DNA from: Tetranychus cinnabarinus
Lineage: Eukaryota > Arthropoda > Arachnida > Trombidiformes > Tetranychidae
NCBI GenBank assembly: GCA_022266195.1
Contig: WHVY01000001.1
Coordinates: 22,506,001 to 22,570,000, forward strand
Length of the DNA: 64,000 nucleotides
Direction of reading: 5' to 3'
Below the pieces are notes generated by a model. The model worked only from the letters and a program-made list of their open reading frames with translations. It searched no databases and was not told where the DNA came from. A program made the position numbers and the translations under genes. Each line of letters opens with the position of its first letter. The stretch's first letter is position 1. Shown here in pieces: positions 10,097 through 23,300 of this stretch.

Positions 10097-11321
10097 TCAT
10101 CTATCTTAAAAACATGTGACTCAGAATTTTATTTAAATTGGAAGTCTTTATAAATAGTGCAAATGATTGTAAAGCAAATATTGTCAAGTCAAATCATTTA
10201 GTTTGTATTCTATTTGAAATTTGTCTTCGAACCTTTTCAATCAAGAATACAATAAATTAAATACAACCAAAATAATCGGATTGTTTCCTTTATCGGTGTT
10301 ACTTTCCCTGGAACCAGCAATGTTTCATAAAAACTATGTTCAACTTTGGATTCACGCGTCTAGATATTGGTTATAAAAAGGGGATTAAACTAAAATTTTA
10401 AAATTAACATTAAACTGATTGAGCTGATTAAAAACTATGCCAATAAATTGATCCCCAACTACCAACCCTTAATGATGTCTCTTTTTCATGATTGTTATGA
10501 TTTTCCAGTTGAATCAGGGAATAAAAATTTCTCGTCCGATTGACAGTAAAAGCGAAACACAAGATGCATAAAGCAAGAAGTTTAACCACAGAATGGAAAT
10601 GAAAAGATTTGCTTAACTATAACTAGATTATTAGGATCAAGATGATGATTTGATTTAAAGGGGAGAGAAGAGAGAGAGAGAAGAGTTAATTCCTGTAAAT
10701 GTAAATGGATGTTTGCTACTCTTCATCAAATTTGATATTCCTTGCCTCATGATTATCGGTAACCTACTTTTGATTCTTCCCCTAAAGGTGAAAACAAGTT
10801 GAACTAACGGGTGAGAATAAGGGAGTCGTTGAAAAATGAATTAAGAATGAAGAGAGAAGATGAAGATAATCAGAAGAAAGGGAGAAGCAAAGTAAGAAAA
10901 GAGAGTGGAGAACGTTGTATCACTAGCATCAAGTTCTGAGTTGTTAATCTCATTTGGTGTTCAGATCTCATTTAGGTATCGGACTTGATAGTGCAAACTT
11001 TAAGTGTAACATATTCAAGAAGAAGACCAAAAACTAAAATAATAAACTTGATCAACTGGTCCTTTCCATGTGGATATGTTTTAACAAATTGATTAGTTCC
11101 TACTTAATATCGCAACTGTGATACCAGCAACTCTACTGTCAATAAACAGAATATCAATAAAGCCAAGTTTAATCATCTGTACATGTGGATAAATTAGTGA
11201 AATTTAAAGATTAATAGTGCTTGTGACTCGGTGCTTCAACATTTAGTTACAATTCAACTCTAAAGCTTACCACTACTGTTATTTACAAGTGTATATTGTG
11301 TTATTTAGTGTCTCTGTCAAG
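10097..11321. other. Intergenic, 3' UTR of gene B and P4HA promoter/leader
   Basis: The left part is the 3' UTR of gene B. A purine-rich stretch (repeated AGAGAGA / GAAGA, about 10655-10910) precedes the prolyl hydroxylase start. No ORF or RNA gene supported. Confidence 0.4.
10251..10256 (+). terminator. Polyadenylation signal AATAAA for small gene B
   Basis: A hexamer 155 bases downstream of the stop codon. Confidence 0.5.
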
Positions 11322-14300
11322 ATGATTTGGCGATTTTATTTCAGTTTATTAGCTATAGCAATATCAAGTCATTTTAGTCCAGTTAATTGTGATATCTTCT
11401 CATCAACTGCCCATCTCAGAAGTTTGATGTATCTTGAGCGTCATTTAATCTCATCTCTCAATGATTATGTCGTTCAAGCTCAAGCTAAGCTCAATACAGT
11501 TCGAACGTAAGTGCCTAACTCTGATTGTACGAAAACGATTAAATTTGTGTCTCATCTCAAAATCAAATTTCAAAATTCAATCACAATTTGTCAATAATTT
11601 AAATTAAAATCTTTTTACGTAACTGTCACAGTTTAAAGAAATGGGTTTTAGTCTTTCTCTTAGTTTCAAATATTATAAATAATTTGATGATTGTAATGGT
11701 TTCAGTGTCAACTTGTGTGTCTAGCAGGGAATATAAACATTATTGAACAATAAGTGAATGAATTGCTGCGAAATTGAAACGCAATGACTGTTTGATCATG
11801 AAATACACTTTTCTCGATATTAATTGACTTATATCGAGATCCATAATAATGTCAAGCTGTTATCAAAGTAATACAGCAACCATTATTTTATCACTTTTCA
11901 AATCAAATAACCGGTTAATTTTGCAATTTTTTAATGTTAATTATATTTTCTGTTTGATATCAAGTTATCTGGATGAATTTTCTCGAACTGCTGGTTTACC
12001 TGAGCTTCGAGGGAAAGATTCAACTGAAGAGATAATCGGTAATCCAATACAAGCTTTTCAATTGGTTAAACGGTTAACAGTTAATTGGGAAAGCCTGAAA
12101 ACAGCGATGAAAACCAATGAATGGCAATGTAAGTACATGCATTTGATCATTTCAACCATTCCAATTGAATTGCAACAAGTCTCATCAAATAATTAAAAGA
12201 TAAAACCTAGGAATTGAATGAAGCAAATAAATAAGAAATGTGCTTCTAACCAGAATTTTGTTATTTTATCATACAAACAACTATGAAACAACATTTTCAA
12301 TAGAAACTCCGATTCGAAAAATTAGAGTTTTACTGATTTTTATAAACAGCATTAATCACTAAGATCAACAAGACTATTGGTTTCGTTATTTACACATTCG
12401 TACCATTGTTTTTAATCGAGAGTTGTTCGAAGAGATAACCTTTAAATGCATCTTTAATGGCAGTTATTTTAATATTATAATGTTGTCTGAAAGCTTTACA
12501 AATCAATTATTTGCACATCTTAATCAGAGTTGATTTTGACTTGTTAATGCCAATTGATAGTCAAATTTGGATGAATCAATAATTGATTGTTGACTGATTC
12601 TTGAACAAAAAATTTGTTTCAACAGGTTAACCTGAGTATTTTTTGTTACCAGTTCAACAATTGTATGAACAACTTGACTATTCAATGAATCCGAAATTTC
12701 TTGCCATTTGGTTACATTATAATTATTATATGAAATTAATGGTTGATTGAAGTTGAGTTAATCAAAAATTCAAAAGCAATCTTTGATTGACATCCTTTTT
12801 TCAGTTTTAAGTCATTACTAAATAATAGCAAAGTCTTGAGTGTTGCCACTTTTTGAGAGCAAATTGTTTACTGACTTCTGGTTAGTTGGTTTTAGCATCT
12901 TTAAGATTCAATCTGATAAAATCATGAGCTTTATGCGTCTCCTTAAACATTGGATATTACACCAAAGAGTATAACTCTTTGATATTACGCTTTGACAAAG
13001 AGTTGAAGTTTGTTTTGGGTTTCAAACCAGAAACGAAACTTGAAACCAAAATTTACTCTCACTTAATTTTTGCTATTAAAAACTGTATTCAATCTACAAA
13101 AACTAATTAGACTTAACAGCTGAATACTTTAGGTTTAATCTAGCAATTAGAACCACTTGGAATCGTAAATAATAAGTATAATAGCAATAAACAGCACAAA
13201 TAATCATGATTATTGATGCTGGAAAGGCAAAGTAACAAAGTAATGAGCAGATGATTTGGTTGAAGCTTGATTTTGATTCTTAACTCATCAGTTAACAGAA
13301 TATTTTAGAAATTTTAGTTTTATTTCAAGTTGAATCTGTTAGTTGTAGTTGATTTGAGAGATTTTAGATTATATTAGTATATCAATTAAAATGTTATTGT
13401 TTTAGGAGCGCCTCAACACTAATACCATCTCTTAATGAGGCTTGACTACAGCATTATAATTTTGATTAAACCTCAATGAGAGTTTAAATTTAACATGATT
13501 CTTCATCTCATTAATTTCACTGTAAACAATAAGTTTTTTAATCATTTTTGTTTCGTTTAGCTATCATCAGCATCAACATTTTCCCAACTCATGAAGATGA
13601 TTCACAATTTAGATTATAAATATATATAAGATATACTTCCTTGAAGCGAAAGTCACCAACTTAATTACAGTTATATCTTTCACTAATGTAACAGATCATC
13701 ACGCGAAATGTAACTTGAGGTAAAGATGAGAATATTGTTTTGCCAATCGGTCATCATGAGCTATTTAGTAGCGGCCTCAACGAAAGTGACACAGAATTAA
13801 AAGAGTCACGAAAGTTGGATAACAACAAAAGATCAGGAATTATAAACTAATCAGTAATTGACAAATTGAATAATCAGATGAGGACAAAAATACTTGTTGG
13901 GATGAAAATGATATCCATTAAACTAGTCTTTCCGATTGTGTTGATGATTCACTGTTTCCATTCAACAATGGCCAACATCGATAGTCTCACTTATTCAATA
14001 GACTTTATTGTAAAACAAATTAGTTGATCAACATCAGTTCGCTCGAGTAAACATTCATCAGAAATTGACTAAGCGTGATTAGAATCAATTTATGAATAAA
14101 ATGAATGTTTCATTGGCCATTGGAAAACATTGGTACAATAATAGCATCTGTGTTCCTTCGTCTCCAATCATCGATATCAAAAAATATCTTTATGATGGCT
14201 AACAGGGTTGATATTATTGAACTCATTAAGATGAAGGTTACGAAGTTGATGAGAATAAACTGGAGCAAAGTATTTAGAGATCCGTAGTTTGTTATATAAT

Positions 14301-17300
14301 TAAGGTAACCGAGGAATGCAAGGTAATAGGCAAAGAGGACAATCAATGGAACAACAATTAGATCATATTTGGCTCTTTCATCTCGTCGAATCCATTCTCG
14401 ACAAGAAGGACGGTTGAATGTGACCAAGACTCCTCTGTAAGACTGTCCACAGTAGACGCAATGGGATGATACTGTGTTGTTTATTGCTCGAATCAAACAT
14501 TGAGCGTGAGCTTGATTATTCGGTGGTTGACAGGCACAAATGTTGTGTACTATTCCCTGGTTGTTGCAGAACCTGCAGAGGCCTTGAATCGGTGTTAGAG
14601 TCTGAAACGGAACTACACTTTGAAATGAGCGGAATGGCGAATTGTGAAACATAATTAATAGAAATATAATTTCAAAATGAAGCAGATGAAGAAGGATAAG
14701 AATAAAGATACTAAAAGAAAATATAAGAATAATAAGAAATAATAGAAAAAAGGTTTTCTATTTGCAATTATGAAAATTGGTTACAATCAATATCCACCGA
14801 AAGCTTTGTTTTCATTTTATGATCAAAAAGGTTTACCTAAATATAAATAAATTATTGGATGAAACTTGTTGTGGTTAGGATTAGGTTTCAACACTTTTCA
14901 AGAGCATATTTAAATTAACGGTTAAATCATTTATTTTTAGCTGTTGAACAACTGGTTAACGATTATTCTGAGCTTTTGCCAACTAAAGAGGACCTGAGAG
15001 GAGCTGCCCTTGCCCTGGTTCGCCTCACTGATACTTATAAACTTAACATGAGTGATATCGCCCGAGGCAGAATCCTAGATCTACCAACAAAAGTTCAATT
15101 AACAAGTAAGAAAATGGATTAAGAATGTAATCTATTAATATACATTTTATAATAGCGTTGATGGAACATGAAAAGGAAAACGCAAGGCAGTAAAAGTCGG
15201 CTAATAATAACAATCGATGATGATCAATCAACTCACATTCAGAATGATTATTGAATGTTATTTGATAATCTTGAATTTAATCATTTCTTTTCTTCTTCCT
15301 TATTTCATCTTCCTTTTCATCCAACCCACAATTAAAACAAATCAGGCCGAGATTGTTTGTATCTGGGTAAACATTCGTTCAATAACGGTTATTATGGTCA
15401 AGCCCTAGAATGGTTTGATGAAGCTTTGCGTAAGGCGCATCTTGAACGGAATAGAACGACTCCAGTCGACGAGATAATTCCCTTTTATAACATGGCTGTT
15501 CAAATAGTAAGTTAATCTCTATCAATTCAATTTAATCATTTGGTCATTCAAAGTCTGTTAACAATAAAAAAGGCAAACAGGAAAAAAATGCTTCATTAAT
15601 AGAAATGTTTCTTCAATAGAAATAACAATTGAAATGAAAATCATGTAAACCCATCAGTGCAGTAACATTGGAATTGACAATCAATCATTAATAAAGTTAT
15701 TGATGAGGAATAGGCGATTGATTTAAATGTCAATGATGAGCAAAAACTACTTCATGTGAATGTAAAAGCTTCAAAGTGTTGCCATTTCTCATCTCAATCC
15801 TTTCTTTTCTTGTTACCAGCATGATGAACTTTCACCAACTTATTGGACCAACATTTCCATGATACTCAACAACTCGAGACCACCTCATACGATGAGATTC
15901 CTTGATGGTGATAATGACGACTATCGGAATTACCAAGAGCTTTGCAGAGGAGAAGTTTTCAGGGTAAGAACAACTGAATCTGACAACTTTTCCCTCGAAA
16001 ACAAACAACCCGTTTAATTGTACTTTTGATGAAGATGAATTGTTTTAACATGAACATGTTGTTCAGTTAAGTTCCGATGTCAACGATGATGACGACAATG
16101 ATGATGATTGTTTTGATTTTTGCCATCAAATTTGCGTTCAAACGAAATGAACATCAAGTAAAAATGGAAAAGTTAGTCATAAACCAAATTAAGCGAAACA
16201 AGATATTCTTTCAACCGATAACCGAGAGTGTAATTATTACAAGGACTTGAGACTAAATTGTATACTCGGATGAATTTATCTGATGATGATTAGTGCTGCA
16301 CTTTTCGTAATGAACAAGAATGTTATCAAGATTACAAACAACACCAGCAGAAACAACAAAACAAAATCAAGAGTCAATTAACCTTCAGACACTAAATGAC
16401 ACTAAAAGTTGAAAAGACAAAACAAAACATGTTCACTTGCCATTACTGTTTGAAGATATAAATGAGAGGAAAGGATGATGATGGGAATAAAGCTCGAGAA
16501 AGTGCGATAAAACACAATTCAAAAGTAATCAGTACTCATTGTTAGCAGTGGAAAATGAAGCGCATTAAAAGCTTATCATTAATCAAAGAGGTCAACAATT
16601 AAAAGGACAGCGCAATATTACAGTAAAAACACAATGGATCCAAGTTTTTAGTACCTGAACATATTTTTCATTCAATCAAATGAAAATTAAATCAGCATTT
16701 AGTTTTCAATTAATTTAGCAAGATTTAATTGTGTTTATTTAATGTGAGGGAATCAATATTTAAAGTCTTTTCTTGGTCAAGTGAAATTGATAATAACGGA
16801 GAGCAAGTCTTTGATTGAAAATTAATCAACCAAGATTACAAACTAAATTAATAGCTGTACAGTGATACAAATCATTTTACCCTCAAAACCTTTATAATCA
16901 ACGCGTGATGGAACAGAAATTAATTTTAGATCTTTGATATTGGTATGAATCTTATGGTTAGTGTTATTATTATTAAGGATTCCTTCATTTCAGCCCTGAA
17001 CCAGGAAAATTTCTTAATGATTGGCAGACAATTCCACCAAATCTCAGGGTATATTATCAACCAAACTGATGAACTGTAACATGACCATAAAAATTGTAAA
17101 TTAAATTATCATGGTCAAAATTGTAATCCCTCAAAGCCAAATTTGCTGCTTGTAAACCAATTTAGAGACAAAAATTTAATATTCAAAGAGTGAAGGCTCA
17201 AGAAAATTGATGAACATGAAGAAGGGTCGTTCATTATCATCATTATTTACATGATCGTCAATGTTGCTGTTATCAACATTTAATTATGTGGGAGAAATGA

Positions 17301-20300
17301 TGGAAATGTTCAAATATTACAACAGTTGAAACAGGATCAACAAATTTATTATCAATTGAGGAATATTTATATTTTTTTAAACATGAAAATGAAGCAAATA
17401 AAGCTGCTCAGGAACAGTTAAAATGTTGGTTTTTCCGGTTTTGTCAACATTATTTATAAACTCATTGTGAGATGATACAAAAATTAAGCCTCAGGTCAAA
17501 GTTTGTCTTATATCAGTTGAACATCTTCCTGGTATTATCACTATATTTGATTATCATCATTTTATTAACATTACCAAATAGTCAAATCTCAATAAGTTTC
17601 CCTGTAAATGATACCGTTAACAGTTTCCCAAAATGAATTACTTTTACCGTTATTTGTTTTCCTTTTAATTTAAATCTGTTTGAAATGCAATAATGGTAGC
17701 GTTTTGTGATGTATAATATTAATAATCTGATGATGAATGATATATTGTCATTCTTCCTGACTGAATCAAGGAAAAGATGGAAATGAAAATGAAAACAAAA
17801 CACAGCAAGAAACCTTTACCATGACGAGGTAACAGATTAGTTAATGTTTATCATCATTATTACCGATTTTCATCTGAATATTATTGTTGTCTCTTTCATT
17901 GTGTGTAATAATCAAATAATATGTTACCAGGTAATCTGCAACTGAATTAGTCTCACAAATAATTGCAAGTGGAACAAAATTTGTGTCACTTTCGCTTGTA
18001 GTACAAGAATAAAAGTCACATATTGAAGTTCAATTTGCTTTTCTGTTTTTCTGAATTTCTTCGAATCATAGTAACTTTCAAAGTCCATTGAATCGATCAG
18101 TTTATGATTATAATATTGAATGATGAGTTCTTCATATTTTGTATCTTCTTCTGTAAATTCCTCAACTGATATCAATTATTAGCCACTGACTTCTTATTCA
18201 AAGTTTTTTTGAGGAATCAATTTTTGAATATTTGTATGTTTATTCATCCAAATGAGCTGCAAAACTTGATGAAAACTTTCGAGATGAGCTTTTAATTTAT
18301 TGTCTGCATACTTGTTCATTCGTTGTTTGTTTTTAAACTGATTTTCGGTGAAAGCGTCATAATCAACGACAAAGTGCATTACTCAGCATTAAAGAATCAC
18401 TTGTGCAGCTTAATAAACCATCTTTTCCTGCAAAATTTGAACTTAATACTTTGCTAACTGATCACCATTAAAAAAGTAAACCTGATTTCGAGACAGAACT
18501 AGTCACGCGTTTTCGTGTCTCTAAACACGTATCAAGTCGTATTATTGTGTTCACTCTCATCTCTATAATCCTTTACCTAAGCCATAAACATCATCATTAT
18601 CAATAGCAGTAACATTTATCCGAGTTTCATTTCTAAAAATCAAGATCACTTTGATTTCAAATGATCTCTAATCTGTGTTAATGTTTACCTTGCTTCATTA
18701 GATATCAATTTGTTGTCTTTTAATGTACACATCAATCAATTTTTGGTTCTCAAATCAACTCGAATCATGTTAAACTGTTTAAAATTAAAATGTGAACAAA
18801 ATTGAATCAACTAGACTGGAAATATTCACCTAAAAATGATTTCTCTTTTCCATTTGGTGCATTGTAATCAAATTGCTAGCCTTAATTCATCCAACAGTCT
18901 CAGTTTTAAACTAAGTGTAAATTATTGTTCTGTTAATTGTTAACTGTTGAGAGATTATTTAAATTTTAGTAACACTCAATAATCATCCTTTCAATGGACG
19001 GTGAGTTACAGAAGAAAGTGAAAGCTGTTGACAATAATTGTTACAATAAGCCTCAAAAGTAACCAACCATAGTTGACTATTTGAATGAAAAGCCGTCTCA
19101 TAAAATGTTTATTTTTTATGTACAATCGATTCTAATCATAAATCATAAACAATTAAATTAAATGACATTTATTATTGAAAATTTATTGCAGCTTAACCAC
19201 TCATCAATGTCAATTATAATTACAATCGACTGTTCAGAAAACGTTAATTGCGATATGTTTAGTTGTATCTGAAATCAATTTATTAGATTAACTAAATTAA
19301 TGGATCAAGAAGGATATAATAAGAAAAACAACAATTAAAATTATTTCAGGAAAAGTTATAAAAATTGTGATTGACAACCTGGAAACAAGCTGAGAAAAGA
19401 TGTAGGAAAATGTTGTTTTCCGCTCTTCCGGATAAATTAGATCTAAATATAGTTTTTCTTTTTTTACCTGTTCATTGATTAAATTATAAAAGCGTCTTAA
19501 GGAATGTTAAAGATGCTGAGAGCAAAATGAAACACTATTTAGACAGGCAAGCTCTAGGCAGTTACACTACACATCGAAACACAGCTGACGGTGTAAAGCA
19601 AGCGATGGACGCATTACATTTATATTTGCCTCTTAAAGATGCGGATAAATTGTTGCAAAACATCAAATTGTATAAATGAAGATGAAAGTGAGATGATGAT
19701 GAATATTATGATTACGAGCTGAAAAGTTAAAGGCCTTAAGACAATTTAATAATAATTGTTCAACATCTACTATTGGAATCATGTTTCAAAAATATATTTG
19801 TAGCCATAAAGTAAATCGGATAACAGTCCATCAGACCGTTCAATTAATGCAAGTACTTATCAGTTACTGATTCAATGATCTACTTTATTAATAGCTAATC
19901 ATTAATTGTCAAGTTTTAATACAACATTGAAAAGAGTCGACAATTGACATTGGATTTTATCAATGATCGATTCACTCTTACTTACAATTGCTATTTTACC
20001 TGCAAAATAAGACAAAGTAGACGCCGAATGTAATGTGCCTTCATTTTGAGTTATTATTTTTGTTGCTTGTTACAGATTTGATTGGAGTATGAACCAGTAA
20101 TTTTGATGAGATGAATTAGTAGTCAGTTTGATGTTATATTTTCCCATCAATTCTTACAAAATGGAAAGTGAATGATGAAGAGGAAATCAAATAGTTGTCC
20201 ATTGGTTAATCGATTTTTCTCGATTACAATTGTAATTGCATCCTTAAAGTAATTGTGGAACAATTTATTTTACTTTAGTGACCAACTTTAAACCACAATT

Positions 20301-23300
20301 GTGAGATTTGGGAACAAAATTAAACTGCAACAATCTTAGTTATGGTCACTTCTCTAATAATGTTATTATTGTATTTAATGGTTTCAATTTTGTGATTTGT
20401 ATCTTGTCAAGACAATATCAAACAATAATAAGAGGAAGTGTAATCAAATTAACTAAATGCAAGCAAAATTATCAAACTATGAAGTGATTGTTTCCTCATC
20501 AAGTGCTACTGTATTTTAAGCTTAGCCCACTCAAAGTGTCTTTATAACTCATTCAATGATGAATATTACCTTAAAATGAAGTCAAGGTTAATAGAACCAG
20601 AAGTTGATTGTTGTACATCAGTTGGTTCCTCATCAATTGAAATATTGAAGCAAATAACTGTACTATTCAACAATCAGCATAAAAATTGAGACAATGATGA
20701 ATCTTTATAATGTATATTTTATGGTTATTTATCAAAGTTTATTGAAAACAATAGGGAAGAGAACTAATTGATCTTAATTCTGAATTAATACTTTCTCCAT
20801 TCTCTCAATTCAACTTCAATTGATAACTAGTGAAGTGCATTATAGCAATGTATTTAAAGTTACAAAATATGAAAATTGAAACCTTAAAGTTGGTACTTTT
20901 AAATCATTAATCAACTCAAAGTTTACTTTTTGAACCCATTCCAAGCCATTTCGTTGACTGTAATTTTAATTTACTTTTTTCTTTACTCTTTTAGACTCCT
21001 GCTGAAACCAAGGATTTAACATGTTACTATTCAAACATGGGAAGCAAATGGTTAATATTGCAACCTGTTAAAGTTGAAGTTTTTCATAAAGTGCCGTTCA
21101 TTGCAATGTTTCATGATCTTCTTACTGACTCAGAGTCGGATACAATTAGAGAAATGGCAGCTCCAGCGGTAAGTTGATCGCCATCACCGCTATTATGACC
21201 ATCAACTCAATCAACCAGTCAATCAAAGAATCACCACAATTCGCGAATCAGTCATTAAACTGAAACCGAACGAAAGATTGAGTTGGATTCAAAAAGGCTT
21301 GTGATATTCAGATGAATCTTTCTTGTTGATGTAACTGTCAACGATCCTAACCTTAGTTAGACTTTTGTGAGCTAAAAGTTGAGGAAAAAACATCATTATC
21401 ATCATCTTCTTCTTCAGGTTTAGGTTAATGTTATTCAACTATTTGAGCTCCAATTTAAAGTTGAGTCTCTTTTTTGCACTTATATTTTTACCTGAGAAAA
21501 ATGTTTTCATGAATCAACAGGTAAATTGCCGCTGTTAGCCTGGTTATCAATCATTTTTGTTTTCATTGCAATTAAGACAGCCAAAGTTGTACATTAAAGG
21601 ACAATCAGCTGAACATGTATCTTCTAATCAGAAATGGATCAGCATCCAGTTGCCATCTTAAATATTTCAACCAATTTTGGCTTTTCATCATTTTATTTGA
21701 ATGCATTTTATTTTCAAGATTTTACAATTTTTATGGCTGCCATTCAATTGTGTTTTAACCCATTCAGGATTATTTAATACATTTGCTCGTTCATCGTAAC
21801 AATTCAATCCGATTAATGTGTAACATATTGACAACCCAATGAACAGTGTTTACTCAAAAGCGAGTCAAAAAAAAGGCTAAGAAAGACAATTGACTCTTAC
21901 GAGAGTAAAAACTTTTTTTTGAGTAAAAGACAATAAAAAAGGAGTAAAAAGAAGTTCAAAAAATTATGCGACAAATAAAAATTCATATAAAATTTTCTGA
22001 ATGATTCAAAATCATTCTACTAGATTCTCAAAACTAATTAAGATTCTACACTAATTGAGATTCTTAAGGTCAAGAATCATTCATGGTCGTGTGACGTCAC
22101 TTTGTTTTAAATTACCTGATACTAGCTGGTTTTGAACCCGGGACCCACATTGCACTGTACTGTTCTCCAACCAACTCGGCTACAAAAGGGGTCCTAAGAT
22201 TAAAGTAGCTATAAATAAGGTTTATAATACTTAATGCTTGATAATAATTTTTAAATTGATTAAGTTTTTATGAATCATCAGCGGTTGATTCTGCTTCAAG
22301 TCTCAATGATCAAAACTTTGCTGTTCAGAATTCAAATTTTCAAATTTTTTATGTGATTCTGATTTTCTATCCAAATAATTTCTAAAGATTTCGTCCCTGT
22401 CATCCAAGATTCTTCCTGAACGCAAAAAAACGTAATTATGATCTCCATTCTCTATTCCATGATTCTTTAAAAAATGATTCTTCTTATCAAGTAACATGAT
22501 TCTCGTCACGAATCCGAGTTTTTACGCTGTTTTGTGTCTTTTCGTGGGATTTTCGAAAAGAATCATCGCCATTTCATGATTCTTCTTACAAAAAGGGGCC
22601 AAAAATATAAAGATTCACAGTTTTGTGAAAATTTCGATGACCAAAAGTAAAAAAGAAGTAAACGTTTACTCTACAAAAATTCCCCAAAAAAATTGAGTAA
22701 AATTTGAATCTTTTTTTAATTCCCAAAAATTTTATGTTCATTGGGAAATTAAATTGAATTAACCATGCGAATTAGCCAATGCATAATTAAGATGATATTA
22801 ACAATTTAATAGATGCTTATTAACTGTCAAAGCTTGAATTAAATGGATCTAATTGAAAATGAAACGTAATTATGGAACGAATTGCCTTAATTTCTCAATT
22901 TCTTTTTGTGTTGTCGGTTTACTTTTCCATTTTCAATTAACCGATCTTTTGATAGTGTTGTTAGATTGTTAGCCTATTGATTACTTTCGTCAAATTACAT
23001 GTTCACTGGGCCTAACAATTATTGTTATCAGAGCTATTAAAAGCTCATTTTTCTGGCGAATCTTTTCATTTTTGATTTTTATTAATAAAAACATCTTGGA
23101 TTGAGCCTGATTTTATATCGTCTAGTCTAGTGATGAACATGAAATGAAAAAGTTTAATGGCCCTTAAATTGTGGTAATCAAAACATGCATTTTTTAAAAA
23201 TTACTCATCTACATAATAATCAACTCGATGGTAATGATGAAAAGCTTGAACACATTGTTATTTAATTGTTGTAAGAGAATCAGAAAACATTACAAATTAT

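Noticed and set aside
17000..17055. 55-nt exon-like piece in P4HA intron 5 after TTCATTTCAG
   Set aside because: Length is not a multiple of three and would break the otherwise perfect P4HA frame; neighbouring exons already encode the conserved protein.
22120..22190. Functional tRNA gene
   Set aside because: Box A and box B fit, but the acceptor stem and T stem do not pair; treated as tRNA-derived repeat.
22303..22509. 68-residue minus-strand frame in the intron-6 element
   Set aside because: No transposase or other motif; probably chance within the AT-rich element.
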